Shown here: positions 1 through 11,282 of the stretch, one piece after another
Position numbering within the stretch: position 1 is the stretch's first letter
Layout of the letters: each line of letters starts with the position of its first letter
Assembly: GCF_016808335.1 (NCBI RefSeq)
Contig: NC_053149.1
Coordinates: forward strand, 27,773,339 to 27,837,338
Source: Panicum virgatum
Taxonomy: Eukaryota > Streptophyta > Magnoliopsida > Poales > Poaceae
Direction: 5' to 3'
DNA length: 64,000 bases
The notes under the pieces: generated by a model
Databases searched by the model: none
What the model was told of the DNA's origin: nothing
Seen by the model: the letters and a program-made list of their open reading frames with translations, nothing else
Translations under genes and position numbers: made by a program

Positions 1-1585
1 ATCGTTGTAACGCGTAGAATAGCTTTAGACTAGTTTATTGCGCTGTTTTTATGTATTGTTGTACTGTTTCTTAGCTTTTTGTTAGTGTTTGCCTGTATGC
101 TTATTTTGTGCATTGTTTTGGCCATGTGTTCGTGAGTAGACGTTGATCCATCTGAGGAGCCCCAGTACCAGTACCCGGAGCAGCCGTCTTCGGATCAGTT
201 TGAGCAGCAGCAGGAGCAGTACGAGGAAGGCAAGTATAACATGAACAACCTATCACTTTTAATTACAATTTCATACTGCATTTTAATACTGTATGCCTTT
301 AAGGATTTCCTAGCCAGTTTATATCCTTTAAATACACCCTTGGGTTGCATTTTGGTTAGTTGTGCTAGGTTGCTGCGCTATAACACACTCTGGTCCTTTT
401 TAATTAATTTGACTAATGGTTTACTTGAACTTAATTCTGAGAGTGGCACTCTGTGTGGCTTGAGTGGCTCACTTCTCGTTAAAATTGGCTTTTGTTAGAA
501 ACATGGTTTAGGGGGCCAGCACGGTGCTTAGTGCTTGGTTGGCCACTCTCCATAAGGACCGGTTCATAGAGCGACAACCTGGGACAACAGCGCTACCACA
601 AGACTGGAATGGGACGGTCTTGGCTTACTAATTAGGCCATTTTGGTTCGGGAGTAACTTACCGACGGGGCATGGGGGGTGGTGAGCTTCAATGGTGGCCA
701 GGCTACGAGGCTGGTCTGTGTGTCTTGTACCCCCTCGAGGTGGTTACCATCGTTGCGGAGCCTGATTCCTTAGCGGTTACACCTTGCCAATGTGTCCTTT
801 GTAACGGCCTCGTAGTGAGTCGCTAGTCATCTCACCTAAGGAAGTGTGATGAACAACTGGCGTAGCTCACGACTTGTGGGTAAAGATGTGCAACCTCTGC
901 AGAGTGTAAAACTGGTATACTAGCCGTGCTCACGGTTATGAGCGGCCCAGATCCTCCTTTTGATTAGTGGAGTTATCTCCTTCCGACGAGGGAGGTGCTT
1001 CTCGGGGTTTACCTTGGTGGCTTGGTTTCGGTTTGGTTCTCAGTAGTTTCTTAATTAATTCTGATTAATTACTATGTAACCGGGTTAATGGTAATTCATC
1101 AACTCGTAGTAAATAGTTTTAATAAAATTTTGCCAACACTTAAAAGCTAATGCAGTTTAGTCAGCCAGCCTAGAGCCTCATAGTTTGTGTTATACTTGTT
1201 GAGTACAAGTTGTGTACTCACCCTTGCCTCTTCTCTACTTTTTCCTCTTGGCTACGCTACTGCTGCTCAGTTCCTGCCGACGCGAGGGAGTTCGCTCAGT
1301 GCTACCAGGACTACGAGGACTTCTAGGTGCTTCGTCTCCCAGTCGACGTCCCTGTGGCGCCCTGCTTCAACTTCGGAGAGCTTTTACCGTATTTTGTACT
1401 TCGCTTCCGCTGTATCAGACATTTTGTCATTATTGTAATAAATAACATTCGTATTTCGATTTATTATATCTTTTTACGTGATATGTGCTATGATATACTG
1501 TTCATTCTGTTGTATATACGTGTGACTTGATCCTGGCACGTATATGATTGCTCGGTTTATGTTCTTTTATAAACCGGGTGTTACA
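1..1585 (+). repeat. LTR 1 of the family D array (partial, 3' part)
   Basis: This is the 3' 1585 bp of an LTR whose start lies left of the window. It matches LTR 2 (3965-6434) and LTR 3 (8814-11282) almost base for base. I noticed one substitution (A at about 1371 where the other two have G). It ends GGGTGTTACA and is followed at once by the primer-binding site. Short ORFs at 241-498 and 1187-1530 recur in all three LTRs and show no coding signal. Confidence 0.95.
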
Positions 1586-1588
1586 GAG

Positions 1589-1600
1589 TGGTATCAGAGC
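1589..1600 (+). other. Primer-binding site, first internal region of array D
   Basis: TGGTATCAGAGC, three bases after the LTR end. It is the standard plant primer-binding sequence complementary to the 3' end of initiator tRNA-Met. The same site recurs at 6438-6449. Confidence 0.93.
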
Positions 1601-2156
1601 CATATCGACTGTAGGACGAAGCCTAGATAGAACTGGTCGAGTTTTAGGACTCTTTCTCTCCAATCCTTGTCTGCTGAAATTATTTTACTATTATATCCCT
1701 TGACTTCTTTGACTTTTTACCCTTCTTGCCTTGATTTCTCTCTCTGAAGAATAGTTTTCGTAGATTTTGGCCTGAATCAGTCATCTGACAACCAGGAGTT
1801 AGCTAGGTGACCCTTTAATAATAAAACGATAGCACGTTCCGCGACGCGTTGTGTTAGTCGGGTCTTTTGCTAAAACTCGGCTAAGTTGTGAAAATTGTCT
1901 GCTTGTTATTATGCTACATGCTTGATTTGGATTTTTGAATGATTGCATAGCTTAGTAGTTTAAATTTGTTTAAAGAAAATCACTCAGATGTTAAAGTTAA
2001 CTAATTAATAAAATGAGTTAGATCGTTGGGGGTAAAACAGTCAACTCTATCCTGTCTACTTTATCATGGCTGAGTCTTTTTCCGCAAAGAGTTATCATAT
2101 CCATCTGAGTTTATTCCTGCAATATCCTTACTCGTGAAATCTTTTGTTCAAATCAG
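1601..2156 (+). other. 5' leader of element D copy 1 (no gene)
   Basis: AT-rich untranslated leader between the primer-binding site and the gag start codon. I see no ORF worth calling. It would carry packaging signals, but none can be recognised by eye. Confidence 0.6.
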
Positions 2157-3907
2157 ATGGTGAACACCAGGAGCACCGGTTCCGGTTCTGGCCAGCAGCA
2201 GGGTCAGAACAACCAGGGTACTAGGATCCCGATGCCTCCACCTTTGACTCCGGAGCAGTACTTCCAGCTCCAGATGCAGATGATGGCTACCCTGAACAAC
2301 ACTGTTCAGGCTCTTCAGCACGCTCACACTCAGCCTCCGCCTCCTCCACCGCCGCAGCCTCGCGACAGACGTGCTGAGTTCCTGAGGGGTCACCCGCCGA
2401 CGTTCTCTCACACGTCCGACCCTCTTCAGGCTGACGACTGGCTCCGTGCAGTGGAGCGTCAGCTGGACATCGCCCAGTGCGATGATCGTGAGCGTGTCTT
2501 GTACGCAGCAGGACAGCTGCGAGGGGCAGCTTTGGACTGGTGGGAGTCCCACCCAGTTCACGACCGCGAGGCTCTCACCTGGCTCCAGTTCAGGGAGCGT
2601 TTCCGCAGCCACAACGTCCCCGCGGGCGTTATGAAGATGAAACAGAAGGAGTTCCTTGCTCTGAAGCAGGTAATCTTAAGTATAATCATTCAGCGTTTTC
2701 TTTTGAGCTAATGCTCCTTGTTCTATCCTTATGAATCTTGAGTTAATCTTCCGATATCTATCTGTCTTTGTGAATTCAGGGGACTATGTCGGTCACGGAG
2801 TATCGTGATCGTTTTCTTCAGCTGGCACGCTACGCCCCTGCCGAGGTTGCGGATGACCGCAAGAAGCAGGAGCACTTCATGGAGGGTCTAGAGGACTACC
2901 TCCAGTACGCGCTGCTCAACCTCCGCTTCGACGACTTCAACCATCTGGTTGACAGTGCGCTCAACACTGAGCGTAAGCACCTGGAGATGGAGGACAAGAA
3001 GAGGAAGGTTGTCCCCGTTGCTTCCGGCAGCAACACTCGTCCTCGACTCCAGCCGCCTCAGCCGTACCAGCAGCAGTACCGGCCTCCTCAGCAGTACCAG
3101 CAGAGGCCACCGCAGCAGTACCCGCCTCGACAGCAGCAGGCAGGTCAGGGCCCGAGGTTACCAGCACCTCCGGCTCGTGCTCCACCAGCTCCACCGGCAC
3201 CGCAGGCTCCACGTCCGGCAGCTCCTACCGGACAGCAGGCTCCAGCACCTCCTCGCGTCTGCTATCACTGCGGCCAGCCGGGGCACTACGCCAACACTTG
3301 CCCCCGGAAGGCGCAGGCGGGACAGCAGGGGCGCCCAGCTCAGCCCAGGGCGCCACTTCAGGGCAGAGTGAACCACGTGACGGCCGAGTCAGCGGCCGAG
3401 GCTCCCAACGTGGTTATTGGTACGTTCATGGTCAACTCCCATCCAGCTTCAGTGCTTTTCGATACTGGTGCTACTCATTCTTTCATCACCAAGTCATTTG
3501 TTGAGGAGCATAGTTTCTTTACCACTGCATTAAAGAACTGTCTGCTAGTTTCTTCACCGGGAGGGGAGTTGAGATCCCATATTGTTTGCCCCCGAGTCAG
3601 TGTAGCCATAAGGGGGGCAATGTTCAGTGCTGATCTGAGGGTGCTGGACACCAAGGGTATCGATGTGATTCTGGGAATGGATACTCTTGCCAAGTGGGGA
3701 GTCAGAATTGATTGTGCTCATCGAGCAGTTCACCTGACAGCATCTGATGGCCAAGAGGTGACAGTTAGTGCTTCAGAGCCTTCTGGATTTCTTCACCATA
3801 TGGAGGCTAGACCCACGGACGGTATTCGCGTGGTGTCTGAATTCCCGGATGTCCTTCCGGAGGACTTGTCGGAAGAAGGAAGAGGAGTTGATGAAGACAT
3901 ACCCTAA
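2157..3907 (+). CDS. Gag-protease polyprotein with one intron (element D copy 1)
   Basis: Structural Gag and aspartic protease of a Ty3/gypsy element, for assembly of the cytoplasmic particle and its processing. Exon 1 is 2157-2669 (171 codons) and exon 2 is 2780-3907, giving 546 residues. Splicing joins FLALKQ to GTMSVTEYRDRF, the normal continuous retrotransposon Gag sequence. The Gag domain covers roughly residues 60-250, followed by a long Pro/Gln-rich stretch. A CCHC zinc knuckle (CYHCGQPGHYANTC, 3260-3301) is at about residue 332. The protease active site LFDTGATHSF has its aspartate at about residue 399. The frame runs into the start of the RT linker (FPDVLPEDL) and then stops after a few out-of-family residues, because RT, RNase H and nearly all of integrase are deleted. 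The ATG at 2157 is chosen because it opens the frame just before the Gag domain. The frame is intact, so a protein is possible, but transposition would need enzymes from elsewhere. Confidence 0.88.
2670..2779 (+). other. Intron in gag (copy 1)
   Basis: 110 bp beginning GTAATCTT and ending TGAATTCAG, T-rich before the acceptor. Reading through it hits a stop at 2709-2711. Removing it joins two codon-complete exons in frame and restores the conserved Gag motif FLALKQG-M-V-EYRD. The same intron is in copy 2 at 7519-7628. Calling it an intron is inference from the splice sites and the restored protein; no transcript evidence is available here. Confidence 0.85.
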
Positions 3908-3964
3908 TCTCTTTGCTAGCCAGCCCAGAATCTCGGGACGAGATTCCTGTAAGGGGGTAGGATT
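3868..3964 (+). other. pol deletion scar and polypurine tract, copy 1
   Basis: After FPDVLPEDL the sequence changes frame and reads EEELMKTYPNLF then PRISGRDSCKG. I recognise this as the last residues of the integrase C-terminus in Tekay-like elements. The whole RT-RNase H-integrase region is therefore missing between these points. The purine tract AAGGGGGTAGGA at 3951-3962 primes plus-strand synthesis directly before the LTR at 3965. Confidence 0.75.
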
Positions 3965-6434
3965 TGTAACACCCTAATTTAAATTTTTACAGTCAATAAT
4001 AAATTTAATTGGCTTTATTTAATTTTCTAGGATTTAATTTGCTTAGCCTTGCATTTATATTTTTTTTTTTTTGCTTCATAAAGTAATTAAAATTTATTTT
4101 AGGGCTAACTTGTTTGTGCATTCATGCTGGTGCATTGTTTTATTTGTTTGAGTGCTAGGGTTGAATTCAAATTTGAATTTGAATTCAAATAGTTTGAGTG
4201 TGGTTGGAAAATAGAAAAGAAAAGAAAAAAGAACCCACCCGGCGGCCCACCAGAACCCCTCCCAGCTCGGCCCAGCGCTGCAGCCCAATTCTCCCCCACC
4301 GCCTTTTTAAACGCGCCCCGCACCCCCATAAACCCTATCCTCACCCCATTTTCCCCTAAGCACCAGCGCCGCCGGCATAGATCATGGCGACCTCCTGCAT
4401 CGCACTCTCCCCCTCACGCCTACACGTCGCCCTGCATCGCCGGCACCCCCAACCTCCACGTGCTCCTGACTCTGCGCCAATCTCCTGCTCGCGAGGCACA
4501 GAAGGCCAAGCGCCCAGGCCTCCCTGCGCCCCTGTTCCCCGTCCGGCGCCCCCCTGCAGAGATGGCCAGCGTGGCGCGCAGCTCTAGGCAACTGCGGCAC
4601 GAGGCCAGTGCCTCCTCCCTGCCATGCATGCAGAATGGGTGAGCAGCCAGCCGTGCATGCTCCCTGGAAAAAGGTGCCTCATGCATGCGTGCGCCCCTTC
4701 TGCCTCCAGGATGAACAGAGCCACTGCCTCTCCTTCCGAGATGACGTTTGGCCGCCAACGCTGCATCCCGGTGCAAATATGCTATAAATCTCAAGCTCTC
4801 CTAGTTTTTGTGTTTTAGCTCCGTTTTTAGCATTATTTATATCCACGCGATCGTTGTAACGCGTAGAATAGCTTTAGACTAGTTTATTGCGCTGTTTTTA
4901 TGTATTGTTGTACTGTTTCTTAGCTTTTTGTTAGTGTTTGCCTGTATGCTTATTTTGTGCATTGTTTTGGCCATGTGTTCGTGAGTAGACGTTGATCCAT
5001 CTGAGGAGCCCCAGTACCAGTACCCGGAGCAGCCGTCTTCGGATCAGTTTGAGCAGCAGCAGGAGCAGTACGAGGAAGGCAAGTATAACATGAACAACCT
5101 ATCACTTTTAATTACAATTTCATACTGCATTTTAATACTGTATGCCTTTAAGGATTTCCTAGCCAGTTTATATCCTTTAAATACACCCTTGGGTTGCATT
5201 TTGGTTAGTTGTGCTAGGTTGCTGCGCTATAACACACTCTGGTCCTTTTTAATTAATTTGACTAATGGTTTACTTGAACTTAATTCTGAGAGTGGCACTC
5301 TGTGTGGCTTGAGTGGCTCACTTCTCGTTAAAATTGGCTTTTGTTAGAAACATGGTTTAGGGGGCCAGCACGGTGCTTAGTGCTTGGTTGGCCACTCTCC
5401 ATAAGGACCGGTTCATAGAGCGACAACCTGGGACAACAGCGCTACCACAAGACTGGAATGGGACGGTCTTGGCTTACTAATTAGGCCATTTTGGTTCGGG
5501 AGTAACTTACCGACGGGGCATGGGGGGTGGTGAGCTTCAATGGTGGCCAGGCTACGAGGCTGGTCTGTGTGTCTTGTACCCCCTCGAGGTGGTTACCATC
5601 GTTGCGGAGCCTGATTCCTTAGCGGTTACACCTTGCCAATGTGTCCTTTGTAACGGCCTCGTAGTGAGTCGCTAGTCATCTCACCTAAGGAAGTGTGATG
5701 AACAACTGGCGTAGCTCACGACTTGTGGGTAAAGATGTGCAACCTCTGCAGAGTGTAAAACTGGTATACTAGCCGTGCTCACGGTTATGAGCGGCCCAGA
5801 TCCTCCTTTTGATTAGTGGAGTTATCTCCTTCCGACGAGGGAGGTGCTTCTCGGGGTTTACCTTGGTGGCTTGGTTTCGGTTTGGTTCTCAGTAGTTTCT
5901 TAATTAATTCTGATTAATTACTATGTAACCGGGTTAATGGTAATTCATCAACTCGTAGTAAATAGTTTTAATAAAATTTTGCCAACACTTAAAAGCTAAT
6001 GCAGTTTAGTCAGCCAGCCTAGAGCCTCATAGTTTGTGTTATACTTGTTGAGTACAAGTTGTGTACTCACCCTTGCCTCTTCTCTACTTTTTCCTCTTGG
6101 CTACGCTACTGCTGCTCAGTTCCTGCCGACGCGAGGGAGTTCGCTCAGTGCTACCAGGACTACGAGGACTTCTAGGTGCTTCGTCTCCCAGTCGACGTCC
6201 CTGTGGCGCCCTGCTTCAGCTTCGGAGAGCTTTTACCGTATTTTGTACTTCGCTTCCGCTGTATCAGACATTTTGTCATTATTGTAATAAATAACATTCG
6301 TATTTCGATTTATTATATCTTTTTACGTGATATGTGCTATGATATACTGTTCATTCTGTTGTATATACGTGTGACTTGATCCTGGCACGTATATGATTGC
6401 TCGGTTTATGTTCTTTTATAAACCGGGTGTTACA
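3965..6434 (+). repeat. LTR 2 of the family D array (complete, 2470 bp)
   Basis: Starts TGTAACACCC and ends GGGTGTTACA. It contains an AT-rich 5' part with a T run of about 13, a palindromic GAATTCAAATTTGAATTTG tract near 4165-4190, a GC-rich block at about 4230-4700, and a TATA motif at 4783. It differs from LTR 3 by one T in the T run, and I saw no other difference by eye. It serves as 3' LTR of copy 1 and 5' LTR of copy 2. Confidence 0.96.
4783..4790 (+). promoter_or_regulatory. Putative TATA box in LTR 2 of family D
   Basis: TATAAATC follows the GC-rich block and precedes an AT-rich region, as expected for the U3/R border. The same motif is at 9631 in LTR 3 and near 48477 in the older solo LTR. 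The call rests on motif and position only. Confidence 0.5.
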
Positions 6435-6437
6435 GAG

Positions 6438-6449
6438 TGGTATCAGAGC
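6438..6449 (+). other. Primer-binding site, second internal region of array D
   Basis: TGGTATCAGAGC, identical to the site at 1589-1600 and placed three bases after LTR 2. Confidence 0.93.
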
Positions 6450-7005
6450 CATATCGACTGTAGGACGAAGCCTAGATAGAACTGGTCGAGTTTTAGGACT
6501 CTTTCTCTCCAATCCTTGTCTGCTGAAATTATTTTACTATTATATCCCTTGACTTCTTTGACTTTTTACCCTTCTTGCCTTGATTTCTCTCTCTGAAGAA
6601 TAGTTTTCGTAGATTTTGGCCTGAATCAGTCATCTGACCACCAGGAGTTAGCTAGGTGACCCTTTAATAATAAAACGATAGCACGTTCCGCGACGCGTTG
6701 TGTTAGTCGGGTCTTTTGCTAAAACTCGGCTAAGTTGTGAAAATTGTCTGCTTGTTATTATGCTACATGCTTGATTTGGATTTTTGAATGATTGCATAGC
6801 TTAGTAGTTTAAATTTGTTTAAAGAAAATCACTCAGATGTTAAAGTTAACTAATTAATAAAATGAGTTAGATCGTTGGGGGTAAAACAGTCAACTCTATC
6901 ATGTCTACTTTATCATGGCTGAGTCTTTTTCCGCAAAGAGTTATCATATCCATCTGAGTTTATTCCTGCAATATCCTTACTCGTGAAATCTTTTGTTCAA
7001 ATCAG

Positions 7006-8756
7006 ATGGTGAACACCAGGAGCACCGGTTCCGGTTCTGGCCAGCAGCAGGGTCAGAACAACCAGGGTACTGGGATCCCGATGCCTCCACCTTTGACTCC
7101 GGAGCAGTACTTCCAGCTCCAGATGCAGATGATGGCTACCCTGAACAACACTGTTCAGGCTCTTCAGCACGCTCACACTCAGCCTCCGCCTCCTCCACCG
7201 CCGCAGCCTCGCGACAGACGTGCTGAGTTCCTGAGGGGTCACCCGCCGACGTTCTCTCACACGTCCGACCCTCTTCAGGCTGACGACTGGCTCCGTGCAG
7301 TGGAGCGTCAGCTGGACATCGCCCAGTGCGATGATCGTGAGCGTGTCTTGTACGCAGCAGGACAGCTGCGAGGGGCAGCTTTGGACTGGTGGGAGTCCCA
7401 CCCAGTTCACGACCGCGAGGCTCTCACCTGGCTCCAGTTCAGGGAGCGTTTCCGCAGCCACAACGTCCCCGCGGGCGTTATGAAGATGAAACAGAAGGAG
7501 TTCCTTGCTCTGAAGCAGGTAATCTTAAGTATAATCATTCAGCGTTTTCTTTTGAGCTAATGCTCCTTGTTCTATCCTTATGAATCTTGAGTTAATCTTC
7601 CGATATCTATCTGTCTTTGTGAATTCAGGGGACTATGTCGGTCACGGAGTATCGTGATCGTTTTCTTCAGCTGGCACGCTACGCCCCTGCCGAGGTTGCG
7701 GATGACCGCAAGAAGCAGGAGCACTTCATGGAGGGTCTAGAGGACTACCTCCAGTACGCGCTGCTCAACCTCCGCTTCGACGACTTCAACCATCTGGTTG
7801 ACAGTGCGCTCAACACTGAGCGTAAGCACCTGGAGATGGAGGACAAGAAGAGGAAGGTTGTCCCCGTTGCTTCCGGCAGCAACACTCGTCCTCGACTCCA
7901 GCCGCCTCAGCCGTACCAGCAGCAGTACCGGCCTCCTCAGCAGTACCAGCAGAGGCCACCGCAGTAGTACCCGCCTCGACAGCAGCAGGCAGGTCAGGGC
8001 CCGAGGTTACCAGCACCTCCGGCTCGTGCTCCACCAGCTCCACCGGCACCGCAGGCTCCACGTCCGGCAGCTCCTACCGGACAGCAGGCTCCAGCACCTC
8101 CTCGCATCTGCTATCACTGCGGCCAGCCGGGGCACTACGCCAACACTTGCCCCCGGAAGGCGCAGGCGGGACAGCAGGGGCGCCCAGCTCAGCCCAGGGC
8201 GCCACTTCAGGGCAGAGTGAACCACGTGACGGCCGAGTCAGCGGCCGAGGCTCCCAACGTGGTTATTGGTACGTTCATGGTCAACTCCCATCCAGCTTCA
8301 GTGCTTTTCGATACTGGTGCTACTCATTCTTTCATCACCAAGTCATTTGTTGAGGAGCATAGTTTCTTTACCACTGCATTAAAGAACTGTCTGCTAGTTT
8401 CTTCACCGGGAGGGGAGTTGAGATCTCATATTGTTTGCCCCCGAGTCAGTGTAGCCATAAGGGGGGCAATGTTCAGTGCTGATCTGAGGGTGCTGGACAC
8501 CAAGGGTATCGATGTGATTCTGGGAATGGATACTCTTGCCAAGTGGGGAGTCAGAATTGATTGTGCTCATCGAGCAGTTCACCTGACAGCATCTGATGGC
8601 CAAGAGGTGACAGTTAGTGCTTCAGAGCCTTCTGGATTTCTTCACCATATGGAGGCTAGACCCACGGACGGTATTCGCGTGGTGTCTGAATTCCCGGATG
8701 TCCTTCCGGAGGACTTGTCGGAAGAAGGAAGAGGAGTTGATGAAGACATACCCTAA
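7006..8756 (+). pseudogene. Gag-protease polyprotein with intron and one nonsense codon (element D copy 2)
   Basis: Second copy of the Gag-protease frame, exons 7006-7518 and 7629-8756, with the same domains as copy 1: Gag, CCHC knuckle at about 8109-8150, and protease LFDTGATHSF near 8305. A C-to-T change turns a glutamine codon (CAG) into TAG at 7965-7967, about residue 284. The product would stop in the Pro/Gln-rich stretch before the zinc knuckle and protease. I noticed only a few other changes from copy 1, for example one R-to-G codon near 7072 and one silent or near-silent change in protease. It carries the same pol deletion, so the deletion is older than the array. Confidence 0.9.
7519..7628 (+). 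other. Intron in gag (copy 2)
   Basis: Same 110-bp GT...AG interval as in copy 1 (2670-2779), with the same flanking exon codons. Both copies having it shows that it was already in the element before the array formed. Confidence 0.84.
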
Positions 8757-8813
8757 TCTCTTTGCTAGCCAGCCCAGAATCTCGGGACGAGATTCCTGTA
8801 AGGGGGTAGGATT

Positions 8814-11282
8814 TGTAACACCCTAATTTAAATTTTTACAGTCAATAATAAATTTAATTGGCTTTATTTAATTTTCTAGGATTTAATTTGCTTAGCCTTG
8901 CATTTATATTTTTTTTTTTTGCTTCATAAAGTAATTAAAATTTATTTTAGGGCTAACTTGTTTGTGCATTCATGCTGGTGCATTGTTTTATTTGTTTGAG
9001 TGCTAGGGTTGAATTCAAATTTGAATTTGAATTCAAATAGTTTGAGTGTGGTTGGAAAATAGAAAAGAAAAGAAAAAAGAACCCACCCGGCGGCCCACCA
9101 GAACCCCTCCCAGCTCGGCCCAGCGCTGCAGCCCAATTCTCCCCCACCGCCTTTTTAAACGCGCCCCGCACCCCCATAAACCCTATCCTCACCCCATTTT
9201 CCCCTAAGCACCAGCGCCGCCGGCATAGATCATGGCGACCTCCTGCATCGCACTCTCCCCCTCACGCCTACACGTCGCCCTGCATCGCCGGCACCCCCAA
9301 CCTCCACGTGCTCCTGACTCTGCGCCAATCTCCTGCTCGCGAGGCACAGAAGGCCAAGCGCCCAGGCCTCCCTGCGCCCCTGTTCCCCGTCCGGCGCCCC
9401 CCTGCAGAGATGGCCAGCGTGGCGCGCAGCTCTAGGCAACTGCGGCACGAGGCCAGTGCCTCCTCCCTGCCATGCATGCAGAATGGGTGAGCAGCCAGCC
9501 GTGCATGCTCCCTGGAAAAAGGTGCCTCATGCATGCGTGCGCCCCTTCTGCCTCCAGGATGAACAGAGCCACTGCCTCTCCTTCCGAGATGACGTTTGGC
9601 CGCCAACGCTGCATCCCGGTGCAAATATGCTATAAATCTCAAGCTCTCCTAGTTTTTGTGTTTTAGCTCCGTTTTTAGCATTATTTATATCCACGCGATC
9701 GTTGTAACGCGTAGAATAGCTTTAGACTAGTTTATTGCGCTGTTTTTATGTATTGTTGTACTGTTTCTTAGCTTTTTGTTAGTGTTTGCCTGTATGCTTA
9801 TTTTGTGCATTGTTTTGGCCATGTGTTCGTGAGTAGACGTTGATCCATCTGAGGAGCCCCAGTACCAGTACCCGGAGCAGCCGTCTTCGGATCAGTTTGA
9901 GCAGCAGCAGGAGCAGTACGAGGAAGGCAAGTATAACATGAACAACCTATCACTTTTAATTACAATTTCATACTGCATTTTAATACTGTATGCCTTTAAG
10001 GATTTCCTAGCCAGTTTATATCCTTTAAATACACCCTTGGGTTGCATTTTGGTTAGTTGTGCTAGGTTGCTGCGCTATAACACACTCTGGTCCTTTTTAA
10101 TTAATTTGACTAATGGTTTACTTGAACTTAATTCTGAGAGTGGCACTCTGTGTGGCTTGAGTGGCTCACTTCTCGTTAAAATTGGCTTTTGTTAGAAACA
10201 TGGTTTAGGGGGCCAGCACGGTGCTTAGTGCTTGGTTGGCCACTCTCCATAAGGACCGGTTCATAGAGCGACAACCTGGGACAACAGCGCTACCACAAGA
10301 CTGGAATGGGACGGTCTTGGCTTACTAATTAGGCCATTTTGGTTCGGGAGTAACTTACCGACGGGGCATGGGGGGTGGTGAGCTTCAATGGTGGCCAGGC
10401 TACGAGGCTGGTCTGTGTGTCTTGTACCCCCTCGAGGTGGTTACCATCGTTGCGGAGCCTGATTCCTTAGCGGTTACACCTTGCCAATGTGTCCTTTGTA
10501 ACGGCCTCGTAGTGAGTCGCTAGTCATCTCACCTAAGGAAGTGTGATGAACAACTGGCGTAGCTCACGACTTGTGGGTAAAGATGTGCAACCTCTGCAGA
10601 GTGTAAAACTGGTATACTAGCCGTGCTCACGGTTATGAGCGGCCCAGATCCTCCTTTTGATTAGTGGAGTTATCTCCTTCCGACGAGGGAGGTGCTTCTC
10701 GGGGTTTACCTTGGTGGCTTGGTTTCGGTTTGGTTCTCAGTAGTTTCTTAATTAATTCTGATTAATTACTATGTAACCGGGTTAATGGTAATTCATCAAC
10801 TCGTAGTAAATAGTTTTAATAAAATTTTGCCAACACTTAAAAGCTAATGCAGTTTAGTCAGCCAGCCTAGAGCCTCATAGTTTGTGTTATACTTGTTGAG
10901 TACAAGTTGTGTACTCACCCTTGCCTCTTCTCTACTTTTTCCTCTTGGCTACGCTACTGCTGCTCAGTTCCTGCCGACGCGAGGGAGTTCGCTCAGTGCT
11001 ACCAGGACTACGAGGACTTCTAGGTGCTTCGTCTCCCAGTCGACGTCCCTGTGGCGCCCTGCTTCAGCTTCGGAGAGCTTTTACCGTATTTTGTACTTCG
11101 CTTCCGCTGTATCAGACATTTTGTCATTATTGTAATAAATAACATTCGTATTTCGATTTATTATATCTTTTTACGTGATATGTGCTATGATATACTGTTC
11201 ATTCTGTTGTATATACGTGTGACTTGATCCTGGCACGTATATGATTGCTCGGTTTATGTTCTTTTATAAACCGGGTGTTACA
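8814..11282 (+). repeat. LTR 3 of the family D array (complete, 2469 bp)
   Basis: TGTAACACCC...GGGTGTTACA. It follows the purine tract of copy 2, has its TATA-like motif at 9631 and matches LTR 2 almost perfectly. The next base, 11283, is already inside the CACTA transposase gene, so this is the right border of the array. Confidence 0.96.

Larger units (their letters stand above)
1..11282 (+). mobile_element. Tandem LTR retrotransposon array, family D (LTR-internal-LTR-internal-LTR), Ty3/gypsy, gag-pro only
   Basis: Three LTRs alternate with two internal regions at a period of 4849 bp. The LTRs end at 1585, 6434 and 11282, and the second and third begin at 3965 and 8814. Each complete LTR starts TGTAACACCC and ends GGGTGTTACA. 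Each internal region (1586-3964 and 6435-8813, 2379 bp) opens with a primer-binding site matching initiator tRNA-Met and ends with a purine tract. Coding capacity is Gag and aspartic protease only. The copies differ at only a handful of sites, so the array is young. It lies inside a CACTA TNP2 gene that resumes directly after 11282. The left end is outside the window, so the left target duplication cannot be seen; the right one would be the first bases after 11282 (cctgg). Confidence 0.93.

Noticed and set aside
241..1530. Short ORFs (85, 83, 77 and 67 codons) repeated in all three family D LTRs
   Set aside because: They lie inside LTRs, have no domains, and are repeated only because the LTR is. 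In the older solo LTR they are broken.
1589..1600. tRNA-like sequence after the LTRs
   Set aside because: It is a primer-binding site of 12 bases, not a tRNA gene. No cloverleaf flanks it.
2148..2612. 154-codon antisense ORF over gag exon 1 (and its copy at 6997-7461)
   Set aside because: It is the shadow of the gag frame in GC-rich sequence; no independent motif.
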